Counted from the stretch's first letter, positions 11,374-24,094 are shown. The stretch is DNA of 64,000 nucleotides from Kalaharituber pfeilii (GCA_015179045.1 WHUZ01000002.1:372001-436000), one strand, 5' to 3'. Notes: generated by a model from the letters alone, not told the origin. A program made the numbers and translations.

Positions 11374-12885
11374 TGCGTGTTTGGGGTATAGGTGTATTTG
11401 TGTGTTGCTTCTTGTCTCCACTAGTCTGTCGCATACAAAGTATGTGTTCACGTGGATACTTCAGCTTTCCTTCTCCAACTCAGAACATCGAATTCTGACT
11501 CTGCGGCTCTCCAGATGTGTAAATCCACTCCTCTGCTAGCCGTGAATTTCTCTTTACTTCCAATACCACCCCCCTTTATTTATACCCCGTCTATCGTGTT
11601 CCAGACGCTCTTGCCCACCAGAGGTGACAACAAGCTTTAACAAGCGGGCAAGTAACGCCTGCTTGAGTCGGACTTTCCAGGGAGAGAGATGGAGGGGTCC
11701 AATTATTCCGTGCCCAACGGCCGTAACGAAAAAAAAAAAAAAACCCTAGCTACAATTCAGGTGTTAGCGTTTGCTTGTGTTGTCCGCATATCAAATGGGC
11801 CCTTGCATTACTCTGAATTCTATTTCGTTTTGTTGAGCTGTCTTGAAAAGTGCGTTGTGGCGAGCGGTTAGGATAAGCCCTCCTTTCTGCGGGGAAGGAT
11901 GAGAAGCTTACTGTGAAAGCAAACCGCGACAGAAAAAAGATGGGAAAAGGTGGAAATGCCGATGTTAAAAGAGGGTGATGTCAAGGACTAATGAACAAAA
12001 AGTAAAGATGCTTTCAGCTCAGCGGAATGCGGAGTAAATGCTGCCAGCGGGGCAGCCTTCATTCTATGAGAGAGATAGAGGATTCAGATTAGCGTGCTAA
12101 AGCCTGACGGGAGATTTGCGAGTGTGAGTGGGCAGGATGGAATGGACGAATGGTTTGAACGAGGCTGTGGTTTGGATGGAGTGGTACGAATAGCCTCAGG
12201 CGCAAACGCGGCGAGGACGCCGGGGGAGTTAAGTACCAACTCACGATACTTACTAATGGGGCAAGTCGGGCAGTCAGATGGACCGCGGTTACGACGAAGT
12301 GTTTATGAGCTCAAGGGGACAGATAGGGTCGAAAGAGTGCATTTGCAACACGTGCAACTCTGGCAGGACTGTGTAGCTGGGGGAAGGGGCCCCCAATGCA
12401 CCGAATTGCGCCCACGAGACGACGTATACATTGTGTATCGCGAGCGGTCAAGCAATCCGCCAGAATGATCCCTGCAGGGAGATATAGTCCCAAAGCCAAA
12501 GCTTGCGTGCGCGAATAGCATATTCCTCCAAAGTAAGGAACCGACAAGCGAGAAGGAGTCAACGAATGCGAGCATAATGGATACGTTTACTCAATTTGTG
12601 AGGAACAGCGCATCGTGTGTTGAGGCGCAATCAAGCATCGTGAACACATAACGGCCTTTTTTGCCATTTTTAGCCAATCCGGACTAGGTGTGGGTTGCGA
12701 CCTGCTATTTATGGATCATGCGAACAGCATATATGCTGAAACTACACACTCGTATGATGAAAGGCAAAAGAAGAAAAAGGAACCAACAACATGCCACAAC
12801 CAAAAACGGACAATTAGAAAAGCTTGTTTGATTAAAGAAAAAAAACTCTTTTTTTCCTGCTGTCAAGGACACATAGTTTTAATCT
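11374..12885. other. Spacer between the pseudo-esterase and ARP4 genes
   Basis: This 1.5-kb stretch holds the promoter of the pseudo-esterase gene and the 3' flank of ARP4. A 124-codon frame at 12094-12468 (plus) has no recognisable motif and no neighbouring exon, so I do not call it. Confidence 0.5.
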
Positions 12886-14414
12886 TTACTTGCATCTCTT
12901 TTCGATGATTCCAGGCCCGTGCTCATCGTATTCCCGCTTGCTGATCCATAATTGATGGAATGTACCCAGGCTGGCCAATATGCTTGCTCCCAACCAGCTC
13001 GCAAACTTCCTCTCGACTGTGATACCCGGTGCGTTGAGCCGCACTCTTGGGCCCGGGTATAGATTGCTCAGCTCCGTGTTGATTCTGTCTGTAAAGCCGT
13101 ACAGTAGCGACGAACCACCCGTCACTACGACATTGTTCAGGAGAAGCGGGCGCAATTCCACGTCCACAGCATTGATCGACTGCTGGATGAGCTGCGGAAT
13201 GGTGAGTATGCTTGTTGGGTCCGTAGGATTGGGGATGGGGAAGCTTGGGTCTGCAAGGATCATGTTCGTTTGCCACATGCCCTCGACGACCCGGAAGCGG
13301 TCAGCTCCCACGACGGTGTTAAACCCATCGGGGAACTCGAATGGCCTGCCGGGTTGCCCCTGCGCAGCTTGCTCACTGTATGGGCCCGTCTGTCCGGACC
13401 ACACCTGCGCAACGCACTCCTTGAACTCGAGTATGACCCTGTCCTCCTCGAATTTCCTGAAACTCGCTGTGGGCTCCGAGCCTTCCTGGAAGGACCGTAA
13501 GGTGGCCTTGGCAGGAGTGTTTGCGTCCACCTGGGTTTTGGCGGTGACCATGTAATGCGGGGTGATGGGAATGTTTGATGAATTGAGCCAGCTGCGGATT
13601 TGGGAAGTGATAAAGTCGCCTGCAAGTGGGGATCGGGTGACTCCTTTGCGGAGGATTAGGCCGTCATGAACCGGGGTCATTGAGGTCGTGGAAGCGCCAA
13701 CGTCAATTACTAGGGCGGTGGCTTTGCCGAGGCCGAAGCTGACTCGGAGATTAGTTGGGATGGTGACAGGGGGAAGGGGCCAGGAAACTCACGCAGCGCA
13801 GACGCCAGCTTTGGCGAGGTAGAAGGCTGGCACTTCATAGTCCTCAAAGGCAACCTCAATCGTCTTCTCTCGGTTTTTTGGTGGGTTCCAGGCGGGTTCG
13901 GTCATGATGAGGGGTGCTCGTTCATTGTCGCTGTGAGACGGCTCGTTACAGCATATCTCCATATCTTTGGTGCGACGTCCCAATCAGCCACTGTGTGAAG
14001 GATGCATCAGGTCAGAATTGCAATGTTGAGAGAGTGTCAGATGGATGGAAGGAAGTATCGCACCAACGCCGTCGCCCATAGGGTTCTTGATCTCCATCCC
14101 CGCCCGCACCGTGTGGACGTCATTGTCGCCAAAGTAGAAGTCGCCGTCCGGAGTAACGCCATAGTCGGTCGGCACCACGGACTTTGGTGTGTCCTCACCC
14201 GCGAACCCGGCTCTGGTCCAGGCGCTGCCGGGATCTAGCACGAGTGCCGATATTTCGTCTGCTCAAGGGCCCAGCAAGCTGGGGGCTTAGCACGTGTCCA
14301 CAGCGGTATGACTCCAGTTCACATTGTGCAAGTGGGGGGGGGAGGGCAATTACCTCCTCCATATTCGTACGTCGCGGGGGGCTGGTTCGAGGGCTGCAGA
14401 CTCGACGTCGCCAT
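12886..14414 (-). CDS. ARP4: Actin-related protein 4 (INO80/SWR1/NuA4 chromatin complexes), with an apparent 1-nt frameshift
   Basis: Four exons: 14414-14354, 14258-14064, 13990-13793 and 13738-12886. Arp4 is a nuclear actin-like subunit of the NuA4 acetyltransferase and the SWR1 and INO80 remodellers. Diagnostic segments are [20 protein letters not shown] near the start, [20 protein letters not shown] across the exon 2/3 junction, [51 protein letters not shown] and the C-terminal [19 protein letters not shown]. Junction phases are consistent and introns have good sites (GTAATT, GTGCGA, GTGAGT; CTAAT branch). The four exons sum to 1307 nt, one short of a multiple of three. The frame breaks inside exon 3 at a run of four C (minus strand, about 13911-13914): upstream reads ...MNEHP, downstream resumes as LIMTEPAW one base out of register. 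Adding one base would give the expected ~435 aa. The gene is essential in yeast, so a sequencing or assembly error in the homopolymer is the likeliest explanation. Confidence 0.9.
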
Positions 14415-15569
14415 CGCTGGTGAGGACTGGGTGCGTGTGGAAGTATTATCGCTGTGGTCTGCGGGGCCGGCGCTGGCTGCTTCGCTCGAGTACGTGGGGG
14501 GGGAGCGGGGGGAGCGGGGTGAGCGGGTGAGGGGAGGGGACTCCGTCAATGGGCTCGAGAAGGCTGTGGGCGTTGAGCCGCGGGCGCTTCCCTGCGGCGT
14601 TCGGCGGCGCGTTGCGTCGTGACCGGCACCCCATCGCCTTGGCACGGGCGACGCTAATGGGCGACTGTTGGCACTGCCAGGCTACTTGAAGATTATTTAT
14701 ATCAGGACCACGGGACATATCACGTGAACCGAGATCGTGGTATGGGGAGCTTTCACGTGATGAATATCTAGAGGGTTCTGGATATGCTCGTTGTAGGAAT
14801 TAGCATTGCTACCTTATACTCGCACCAATCTGCTAGCAGTTCATGTCTATATATCGAGGTGTTAGGGTACGTTAGGGTTATGTAGAAGTAAAGAGAATAT
14901 GTATCTCTGTGCACTCTATACAGTATAGTAATCTACCCGCTTAACTAAGTACTTTTCCTAAAGCCGCCAAGAGACAGTCTCGACCGCATATTGGCTGACT
15001 AAGCTACACCACACTACACGGCTGAAACACAACGTAAGCTTGCCAAGGGCCGATTCGGCTTTAGCATGTGCGATCACGTAATGTCTTCTGAAGGTTATAT
15101 CCTATACTTTAAACATTTCAATCAAAGTATTTTCTATTTTAGCTATATACTTCGCTTCTATTTCCCTAATTCTGCATGTTTCTAAGCTTAGGTTGTTACT
15201 GTATTAGAGTACCAACTTGTTTATTAGTCTTCTTATTATTGACCCTTCATAAGAATCTATCCTAATTCTAAGAACCAATCCAATATTCAACAGTTCCTGA
15301 AGTAGCAATACTTACAGTGCAAAATACCGCATAGCTTTATACATGTACTTTTCCTAGACCAAGATTATATTCTTGCAACTTCACCGTAGAGGCTAATTAC
15401 TTACTAGTTATATTTAAGATGTTATGTCAGGGGTAAGTAGTTTATGTTACTATCTAGCTACAGCCATGTCAAGGGATATGATTAGCTCAGGATAATAGTA
15501 GTTCAATTATAATAGCAGTTCTGCAATTCAGTGGTAGAGATAGTGGGAGTTCAGTAGAGGTGGCAAGGT

Positions 15570-16060
15570 ATTGATGAAGGCGGCGGGACATCGGTGAAGG
15601 TAGCGGGATGTCAGCAGAGATGGCTAGACGTCGGTGAAGGCAGCGGGATGTCGGCAGAGATGGCTGGATGTCGGTGAAAGCAGTGAGATATCGGCAGAGA
15701 TGCTGGCATGTCGGCAAAGATGGCTGGACGTCAATGAAGGCAGCAGGATATCGGCAGTGATGGCAGCATGTCGGCGAAGATGGCGGCATGTCGGTGAAGG
15801 CAGCAGGGTGTCAGCAACGATAGCAGCATGTCAGCAAAGGTAGCTAGATGTTGGTGAAGGCAGCGGAGTGTCGGTCGAGGCAATGGCATACTAGTATCGG
15901 CGAAGGCGGCTGGACGTCAGTAAAGGCGGTGGAATGTCGGCAAAGGGGGCTAGAGGTTGGTGGATGCAGCAAAACGTCAGTAAAGGTGGCAGAATATCGC
16001 CAAAGGCAGCAGAATGTCGACAGAGGTAGTGGGGTGTTGGTAAGGGTGGTGGGACTTCAG
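15570..16060. repeat. 20-bp minisatellite, roughly 24 diverged units
   Basis: Units resemble GGATGTCGGTGAAGGCAGCG and GGATGTCGGCAGAGATGGCT, alternating with a 20-bp period. Because three units make 60 nt, frames stay open on both strands and produce repetitive pseudo-proteins. Units are diverged from one another, so the array is not freshly expanded. Confidence 0.85.
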
Positions 16061-16559
16061 TAGCAGTAGAAGAGCAGACTCCGCCCTGAGTAAAAAGTAT
16101 GGTTGAGTCAAAATAAAGAATACATCATAGTGGTATGCCAGCAGAGGTTTAGCAGTATAGAGTAATTACAGCAGTTTAGCAGAGGATCAGTGAGCAGTAG
16201 CAAGGGCAGCAGTGATAAAGGTACTTAGTGATGATCAGGGCAGCAACTATAACAACGAGACAGGATAAAGCCATAGTCTTCATGCCTTTTGCTGGGTAAG
16301 TCACTGACACCTATTACTGTAGTATTTACCAGGCTATGTGGGAAACAAAGTCTAGAAGACCCAATACCTATAAGGATGCAGTATACTGAAGAGATAACTA
16401 GAAGATAGATATGTGTTACTCCTGGCTTGAGATACTAATAACTTCAAGATTGGAGCAAAAGTAGGAGTATCTAGGTGATAGTAGTGATGCAAGAATGTCA
16501 GCCTAAGACGATGCCAGGTGAAATGCTAATGGGGGCAGACTGTAGCCTTACCAAAGAGT

Positions 16560-16760
16560 ATGGCTAAGGTTACAGCAACAGCAGCAAGACAGCAAAGTGG
16601 CAGGTCTATAGCGACAGCGGCAGGACTACGGTGACAGTGGGCAGGACTTCAGCAATGAAGAGGTGAGACTACAGTGACAGTAGCAGAATTTACAGTGATA
16701 AAGAGGCGGGACTATGGCAGCGGCGGCGAGACTTCGGCGGCTGTAGCGACAGGAGAGTAG
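16560..16760. repeat. Second, more degenerate ~21-bp minisatellite
   Basis: Repeated variants of GGCAGGACTACGGTGACAGTG run through this interval. The unit is similar in length and purine richness to the array 500 bp to the left, suggesting a related origin. Confidence 0.6.
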
Positions 16761-17379
16761 TACAAGAGGTAAAAGAAAAAGACAGGAACTAGATGGGTCT
16801 ATTGCTTTTAACAGGACAACAAGAACTATCTTCAGGACTAGGTCCTAGGCCCTGATATCTATATAATCCACTAGACCCTTCAACATAAACAAGACTGTGC
16901 GGTCCATCAACATGGGGAGCCTCCGCAGCCCAGAGGGTCTTGGCATGAGACCAAGCATCTGTCCAGATTGGCGGAGGCTGGCTGGGCCACGCGAGCCTCT
17001 GATAGGGCCGCTTCCAGCGCAGAGAGCCGAGGAGGGAACACAACACGCTGGGATGGGGCCGCACGGTACCACTCTCTCTACAGGCTGCGCTGGAGCAGCT
17101 GCTTACATCCGACTCGTGCCTGCTCACCCCTGTTGCAGGCACAAGACCAGAAAATCCCCTGAAGCACAACCAGGCCCAGTCTCCAACGCAGCTTGCACCC
17201 CACCGCACGCAAGCAGGGACGCCTCCCATCATCGCCAAAGTGCCATCGTGCTCGTACAAGCCCCTCTCCCCGTGCCGCACGCTTTCCACTCTGGCCCCGC
17301 CGGCAATTGCACTCTCGAAAAGGCGTGTAGCACGAACTGAACGCTCTGCGGCTCCCTGAACCCCCACACCCCAGCGGCA

Positions 17380-19586
17380 ATGCTGCTCCTCTCCTTCTTG
17401 AAGGACCTGTTCTCTCTCCATACACTCGACCCTCGGCTGACTGCCACCCCTTCCTCTTCGTCTTCGTCCTCCAGTCGCGGTAGAGGAGGCCCATCTGCTG
17501 AAACGAGACGGGCTCGGGAAGTCACGGGAACGCTGTCGAAATGGGGCACAGTCGAGTTTTACATGTACTACGGCGTAGTGGCTGTTTGTCTCCCACTGAT
17601 GCTCAAAGTCACTTATGACTTGTCAAAAGGTTCGTCCTCTGGCATGGTATCGGTGGTGTGGTCCAGATGTGATAATGACACCCGGTCATGATACAATAGA
17701 CGCATACTACTTGAGGCTCTGGAACTAACTCCCATTCTTTGCGTGGCTCGGTAGAGGACCATCCAAACTACAAAAAGTACGAGGAGCTGCTCTCTCCCGG
17801 CTGGATACCTGGCCGCAAAGTGGTATGTTCTTTGCTGCATTTTCTAATCCCGCTTCAATTCGGCTAACCTCAGGCGCAGGACAATAGCGACGCACAATAT
17901 GAAAACGTCAGAGATAATCTCCCTATACTTTTCGCAGTGCTAGGCCTGCATACTCTCCTTCGCCGAGGGTTCGATAAGTTTTACCTCCGCTCAGTGAATC
18001 AGGAATCCTCCGATCAGAGGCTGAGCAGACGTATCACTTTTGACCTCTTATTTTCATTCATCTTCCTCGCCGCGCTTCATGGATTCTCCATCCTCAAGAT
18101 TCTATTCATTCTCATCGTCAACTTTATGATTGCTACCCGCTTTGGCGGCTCCATGGCAAACCCAATTTTGACCTGGATTTTCAATGTTGGGATGCTGTTT
18201 ATGAACGAGCTCTTTTCTGGTTACAAATACGGCTCAATGCTACCCTGGTTAGCAGCCGGAGAAGGAGGTGGATTCGGTCATGCTATGGATAACCTTGGCG
18301 GACTGATACCCCGCTGGGAAATTCATTTCAACATAACCATGTTACGCCTCGTCAGTTATAACCTAGACTACTACTGGAGTCATCACCATGAAGGAGGAAG
18401 TGTAATGGAGGTATGCTTACTTAGTTCCTTTTTCTCCCTACTCCTCCCGTGAATAATGCCCTGTCGTTTTGGGAATAAGTCACAAACCACTCTAGAACCC
18501 TCGTGAGGTAGCTGCCTGAGTGGGATGATGGTCAAGCCGGAGGATCCGGGCTGACAGGTCCTCAAAAGAAAAGACAACTTGACGGCGGAACGCTCTCAGA
18601 ACGAGATCGAATTAACACACCTTGCAAAAAGGAGGATTACTCGTTTCTCAATTATCTGTCTTATGGCTTGTACTCGCCGTTGTACCTAGCAGGGCCTATA
18701 ATTACTTTCAACGATTACATTCAACAGGTACGTCTTGAACTTTGACTTTAAAAATTTCCCCTTTTCTCATACATCTAATAATGTGTAAAAGCTTCGACAT
18801 CCTCTGCCAACAAATAGCTTGTCCCGTACAGTCCGTTATGGGATCCGCCTCTTGGTGGCAATTCTATGCATGGAAATTATGTTGCACTATATGTACGTCG
18901 TCGCAATCTCCAAGACTGCAGACCATGGGTCTTGGGAAGGCGATACCCCATTTCAATTAAGTATGATTGGATTTTTCAATCTTCACATTATTTGGCTTAA
19001 GCTCCTGATTCCGTGGCGCTTCTTCCGGCTGTGGAGCTTGGTTGACAACGTTGACCCTCCCGAAAATATGATCCGGTGTATGAGTGATAACTACTCCGCA
19101 AGCGGATTTTGGAGAGCATGGCACCGGAGCTTCAACAGATGGATTATTCGATACATTTACATTCCCCTGGGAGGAAATAGCAGGGTCCCTATGCTGAATA
19201 TGCTGGCGGTTTTCACATTTGTGGCATTGTGGCACGACATTTCTCTCCGATTGCTAGCTTGGGGGTGGCTGGTGACACTCTTTGTCTTACCCGAGGTGAT
19301 TGCCAGGTCCCTCTTTCCCGCGCGCAAGTTTGAGGGTCGGGAAACGCTTTATCGACACCTCTGTGCCCTCGGCGCTGTTGGAAACATTCTAATGATGATG
19401 GCAGCCAATCTCGTTGGCTTTGCCATTGGGCTCGATGGGCTGAAGGAACTGATCACTGGTATTCTGGGCGGCTACGCTGGCGGTTTCTTCTTCCTTGGAG
19501 CTTGTTCAGCCCTATTTGTTGGAGCGCAAATCATGTTTGAGCACCGCGAGGACGAGAAGCGGCGGGGCATTGATCTGAAGTGTTGA
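17380..19586 (+). CDS. GUP1: GUP1-type membrane-bound O-acyltransferase (MBOAT)
   Basis: Five exons, 17380-17629, 17755-17822, 17880-18410, 18569-18727 and 18792-19586, give exactly 600 aa in phase. Yeast Gup1 is an ER multispanning acyltransferase that remodels GPI-anchor lipid by adding a very long acyl chain. It was first described as a glycerol-uptake factor. Recognisable segments are HPNYKKYEELLSPGWIPGRK and DNSDAQYENVRDNLP (exons 2-3), the hydrophobic spans of exon 3, DYSFLNYLSYGLYSPLYLAG in exon 4 and the MBOAT core in exon 5. That core has FWRAWHRSFNRW (His at codon 447 in this model) and FVALWHDIS (His at codon 484), the conserved active-site region. The exon 3 acceptor could be 6 nt earlier (17874), adding Ala-Gln. 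I chose GAC because it matches the family. The exon 4 acceptor at 18568 is the one that keeps phase. The N-terminal Ser-rich tract (SSSSSSSSRGRGG) is variable in the family. Confidence 0.93.
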
Positions 19587-21403
19587 TGTTGGAATAAAGC
19601 GACTTATGAAGTGCGCATACACGCAGGAATGCAAACAGTTTTCAAGTGTCAAGATGCTTGTGTTCTGGCTGAGGTAAGTTGGTTAAGAAGTATGTAACCT
19701 AACCTGTATAAAGCTGCGCCGGTATTATAGCCGCGCCACATTTGGACTTTTATTTTTTTCGTTTTCTTTTTTTTTGGGGCGGGAAGGGGGAGTGCATTTG
19801 CAGTGGAGTGCGATTTGCTGGCCAGTTTCCTAAATTACGATCATGTATATGCGGTTGCGTTTGAAACAAGCAACAGTCGAATACTAGTATCCCAGAGCCT
19901 GCTTAAATTGCAGCGCGTCGTTGTGCCATATATGGAACACCCTGCTGTGTTTGCATCTTTGCGCAGGCTCGCGCAGGGCGGGTACCGTACGATCAATATA
20001 TGATCGTGTGCAATACATGAGGACTTTGTCGATACACGCAGCTGGGCAGGCTCGCGCCCAGAGCAGCTGGGTAATATTAGCACGCTCGCAAGCAAGGCCA
20101 CCACTATGGCCATTGAAGTGTACGAGTACAACCGGCTGGATCGCGCGCCCGCCTTTGCTTTGCGCCAGAGACGCACAAACGGGGCCAGGCGCAGAGGCAC
20201 TGGGCCCGCCCTATCACACACGCTGCGGCGGCGCAAGGGCTCTCCGCAGGCGTCTCCTGCTTGCTGTCCGCGAGAACGCAGAGCCAGAGCCAGAGCCCTG
20301 GCCGCTGTCACTTGGGCGGCGGTCTTGGCAGCGCCTTGGCTTCGCTGGATCGATCGTCCTCCCCTTTAGTTATAGCTGTTGCCGCAGCCTGCTTTCTTTC
20401 TTCTTCTTCTTCTTCTTCTTCTTCTTCTTCTTCTTCTTCTTCTTCGCTCCTGCACCACCGCCCTTCGCCCCCCTCCCCCCAGCGCACGAGTATTTCTTCA
20501 CCCTTCGCCCCTCCCCCGTCCCTTCCCCTCCACCCGCACCTCCCCACCACCACCCGCCACAGCACCACAATCTCCCACGTCCAGCCCTGAGCACACGCTG
20601 TTTGTCCCCCAGCACTGCACCACTCCTCCCCACGCTGCACGCATTCCCTCTCCCTCACACGCCCTCACACATTGCCCCCCTCCTGCCCCCCAGCACACTT
20701 CTCGCAGAGGAAATTAGCCATAGTAAGTTCACTTGGTCGCGTTCGTCCATGTCCCCATTCCTGCTCCCCCATTTCTCCTCTCTCTGCTTGCTTAAGCACG
20801 TCCGTCCCCCCTGACACATGTAGTACTCACTCGTCTTCCCTGCAAAGAATAAAAGGAAACAAAACTTTGGTGTATTGGTCCCCCCCAGCAAGTTAGCACG
20901 TTTTCTACATAACTCTGCTCTGGCATCTCTCTCACCACCTATCTCTCCATCACACTTTTGCATCATCATCAATCTCTCGAGCTCCATCCTTCCCGAGCCC
21001 TCCTCACCATACCAAACACCACTGTTCTCTAATCATTCCTCCCTCCATACGCACCCGTCATCACTCAATCTACACCTGACAAACCCAGCCCAACCCAGCC
21101 CGCTACCTTTTACCCGCTTCCATTCACAGCACCACCCCGTTTACTGCCCCAAGGTGTACATCAGCAACTTTTCAAAGAGACAAAGAAAAGAGAAGATCAG
21201 ATTTTTATACTTCAAGAAAACCTTCAAGAACATAGGGATCCGTGTTCCTTATCAATTTGTATTTTCTTGACGTGTGAAAATCCTATTCCACTGCAAGGAA
21301 AGCAGAAAAGGAGATCCAAGTATAAAAGCAAATAAAGTCGACCAAAAACGCGAACTACTTTTTTTTCCTTAAAGGGGATTATAAACCGCAAAAGCAAACT
21401 ACA
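19587..21403. other. Spacer and long pyrimidine-rich 5' flank of the KH-domain gene
   Basis: No gene is supported here. The last ~700 bp before the KH gene are C/T-rich, as in promoters and 5' leaders of highly expressed fungal genes. A GTAAGTTC at 20722 could be a donor for a 5'-UTR intron, but I cannot pair it with certainty. A pure (TTC)16 microsatellite lies at 20398-20445. Confidence 0.5.
20398..20445. repeat. (TTC)16 microsatellite
   Basis: Forty-eight bases of perfect TTC repeat lie about 950 bp upstream of the KH-domain gene. The run is preceded by TTTC and ends in GCTCC. Confidence 0.95.
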
Positions 21404-22999
21404 ATGAGCTCACCAAATACTACAACCCCGGCAACGACCACCATCACTACGACAACCACTACATCAAACAAGCGTGCCCATGAAGATTCAAATTCGCAGA
21501 GTGCCCCTGAGGCAAAGCGCCCAGCCCTAGACCCTGAGTCCAAGGACAGTGGCATCACATCAACAACCAGTAAAAGTGCTTCTCCTACTCCTGTAGAAAC
21601 AAGCTTTACCGTCGAGTCTACCCCTGCTGCAGTGCAGAAATCCCCACCTGCAGAAACAAAGGCCGCGTCAAAGTCTCCCGAGCCGAAGGAAGAGCCTGAT
21701 GTATCTGTGCCTGACGCCCTACAACCATCAACACAGCAACAGTCTCAACAGCAGCAACAATCAGAACAGTATGCGCCAGTGGATGAGTCAAAATGGATTC
21801 ATATTCGGGCAATTATCTCCTCGCAGGAGGCTGCGACAGTCATTGGCAAGGGAGGAGAGAATGTTACTATGATCCGCAGGATGTCTGCTGCTAAATGCAC
21901 AGTGAGCGATTATGCCAGGGGTGCTGTGGAAAGAATTTTGACTGTCAGTGGGTCGGTAGATGCAGTGGCAAAGGTATGTCAAAAACTGAATGAACCCCTG
22001 AGACTTGTGCGGAATGGTTCATGCTGACGTATTGCAGGCATTTGGTCTTATCATCCGTACTCTAAACAACGAGCCGTTGGATCAAGCTTCCACGCCACAG
22101 TCAAAGACATATCCCCTGCGACTACTCATTCCACATATTTTGATCGGCTCTATCATCGGAAAATCGGGTTCGAAGATAAGAGAAATTCAAGAAGCCTCAG
22201 GAGCACGCCTCAATGCATCGGAATCCTGTATGCCATTGTCTACTGAGCGCACGCTGATTGTATTGGGAGTTGCCGATGCCGTACATATTGCAACATACTA
22301 TGTTGCCAATACATTGGTCGAGCAATTGACGGAAAGATTTGGAGGTCCAGCGGCATCTGCCTATGCTACCAGAAGTGGCGCCCCTGCTGCTGCTGTCCCT
22401 GGTGGAATGCAGGTAGTTCCATATACTCCCCAGCCGGTTTACGGTTCATATGGGCATCCCGATACATTCAAGCGCCATACCAACTCGGCAACCCGAACAC
22501 CGGCGAATCCATATGGCATTCCGTATCTTCATGGCCAACCCCCGGTTGCCGCGCCGCAACCACCAATCCACTACGACACCTCTGCAAATCCGGCTTACCA
22601 CGGTGCAGGTCCCCACCAACCTGGCGCTCATGGTGCTCAGCAAGGTGCTGTCCATGGTGGACAACCAATGGCTCAAGGCAATATGGCTGGGTTAATACCT
22701 GGGGCGCCTCTTACTCAGCAGATTTATATACCGAATGACATGGTCGGAGCGATCATCGGAAAGGGCGGTGCTAAGATTAATGAGATTCGTTCTTTGAGTG
22801 GAAGTGTTATCAAGATCAACGAGCCTCAGGACAATAGCAATGAGAGATTGGTGACCATTACTGGTACGCAGGAGTGTAATCAAATGGCGCTGTACATGTT
22901 GTATTCAAGATTGGGTATGTATTAGTCTGTTACAATGATATTATGAGGGAATAAATTGGCTAACGTCTGTGTACAGAGAGCGAAAAGCACAGGATCTAA
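21404..22999 (+). CDS. Triple KH-domain RNA-binding protein (PBP2/Rnc1-like)
   Basis: Three exons, 21404-21973, 22038-22914 and 22977-22999, give 489 aa in phase. A disordered Thr/Ser/Pro/Gln-rich N-terminus (residues 1-~125, with QQQSQQQQQ) precedes KH1 (GKGG loop at 148-151). KH2 has GKSG at 231-234. A Gly/Pro/His/Ala-rich linker then leads to KH3 (GKGG at 431-434). Three KH domains with this spacing match the fungal family containing S. pombe Rnc1 and budding-yeast Pbp2/Hek2, which bind mRNA 3' regions and control stability, localisation or translation. I cannot decide which orthologue it is. The last exon is only 23 nt and encodes the final ESEKHRI. Without it the frame would stop after GMY at 22923-22925, so the C-terminus depends on splicing. 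The 3' flank is T-rich. Confidence 0.92.
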
Positions 23000-24092
23000 A
23001 AGCTTATTCAGAGCGCTACGCTGGATTGATATATATTATTTGTGTTTGTTGTGACAAAGTTTACACTCATTTTGCTTAGGAAGTGTTCTGCTCGCTCCAT
23101 CCCAACCACACATCCATAATCTAAATAAACCTGGGCTTGATGTGCGGATGATGTTGCATTAGGTGGCAACAATGAAGCCAAAATACGAGGAAAAAGCAGT
23201 AGTAGATGGTGCGAATGGAAAATTGTATTTGGAATGTGCTGGTTGTGCTTAATATGATACTGTAGCGCTTTTTGTTTATTGTTTTTCGTGTGCAACTTTG
23301 AAGATTTCTTGTAGGTTTTCTTTTCTCTTTTTTACTTTTTCCCCCGTTAACTTTTGAATGTTAACTGAGTCTTGCCTTTTTTTTTTTCTTTTTAAATTTT
23401 TGAATGTGTGTGTGTGAATGGGATCAGATCGATGGAAATTAGGAAATTGAAATGTTGAAAATCAGATGTGATGGATCTTTTTTTGAGTTGGGGTTCTCAA
23501 AATGTGATGAATGTTGATTACTTTGCGAGCTGCTTGGTTATAGTATTATAATTATAGCTAGTATTATTGGATGAGAAAATGTACAATGTAATAAGTACAT
23601 GAGAAGACAAAATTTTCGTTTACTATGCAGTACAGTAAGAAAATCTGCGTGGGAGTGCAATTATAAGGTATCGTGTATTTGGCAAAAAGCAATTGCGGGG
23701 AAATGGTTTTTTTTTTCGTTTTGTTTTTTGTTTATACTGGGAGCTCTGAAATTCTGATGGTTTGCTGTCACTAGATATCGGGGATAACTTGAGTATGCGG
23801 GGTTGCGAGAACGAACAATACTTTATGTACTTATGCAAATACTTTATTTGCCTATATCTATTCTCTGTTCAATTGGTTTGTTGTTGATTACTTAGTTTAG
23901 CTAACTTAGCATACCTATTTTGCATTTGAACAATCCAAAAGGAGAGATTTTTCACTCAACGCAACATGGAAGAGCGGGTTACTAAGTCTGATGTTTTTTC
24001 GCCCCATCACATACATAAATGGGAAGATGTATGTACGTATAGGAATGGAATTACTTTGGGGGGGGGATGAAATTGACATGAGGTGAGACGCT

Positions 24093-24094
<2 letters not shown>

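Larger units (their letters stand above)
14415..17379. other. Divergent promoter region and repeat-rich spacer between ARP4 and GUP1
   Basis: This 3-kb region separates the divergent ARP4 and GUP1 genes. It contains a 24-nt motif shared with 6905-6928 (at 14975-14998) and two minisatellite blocks (15570-16060 and 16560-16760). Reading frames on both strands across the minisatellites and at 16789-17421 have repeat-derived or compositionally odd translations and no motifs. No gene is called. Confidence 0.5.

Noticed and set aside
12094..12468. 124-codon plus-strand frame
   Set aside because: No domain, signal or partner exon; composition resembles surrounding spacer.
14860..14882. Two TTAGGG units (GTTAGGGTACGTTAGGGTTA), possible interstitial telomere repeat
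   Set aside because: Only two imperfect, spaced units; consistent with chance in AT-rich DNA.
15487..16063. Long repetitive frames on both strands
   Set aside because: They are translations of the 20-bp minisatellite, whose three-unit period avoids stops.
16789..17421. 210-codon minus-strand frame overlapping the GUP1 start
   Set aside because: No motif, and it runs antisense into the well-supported first exon of GUP1.
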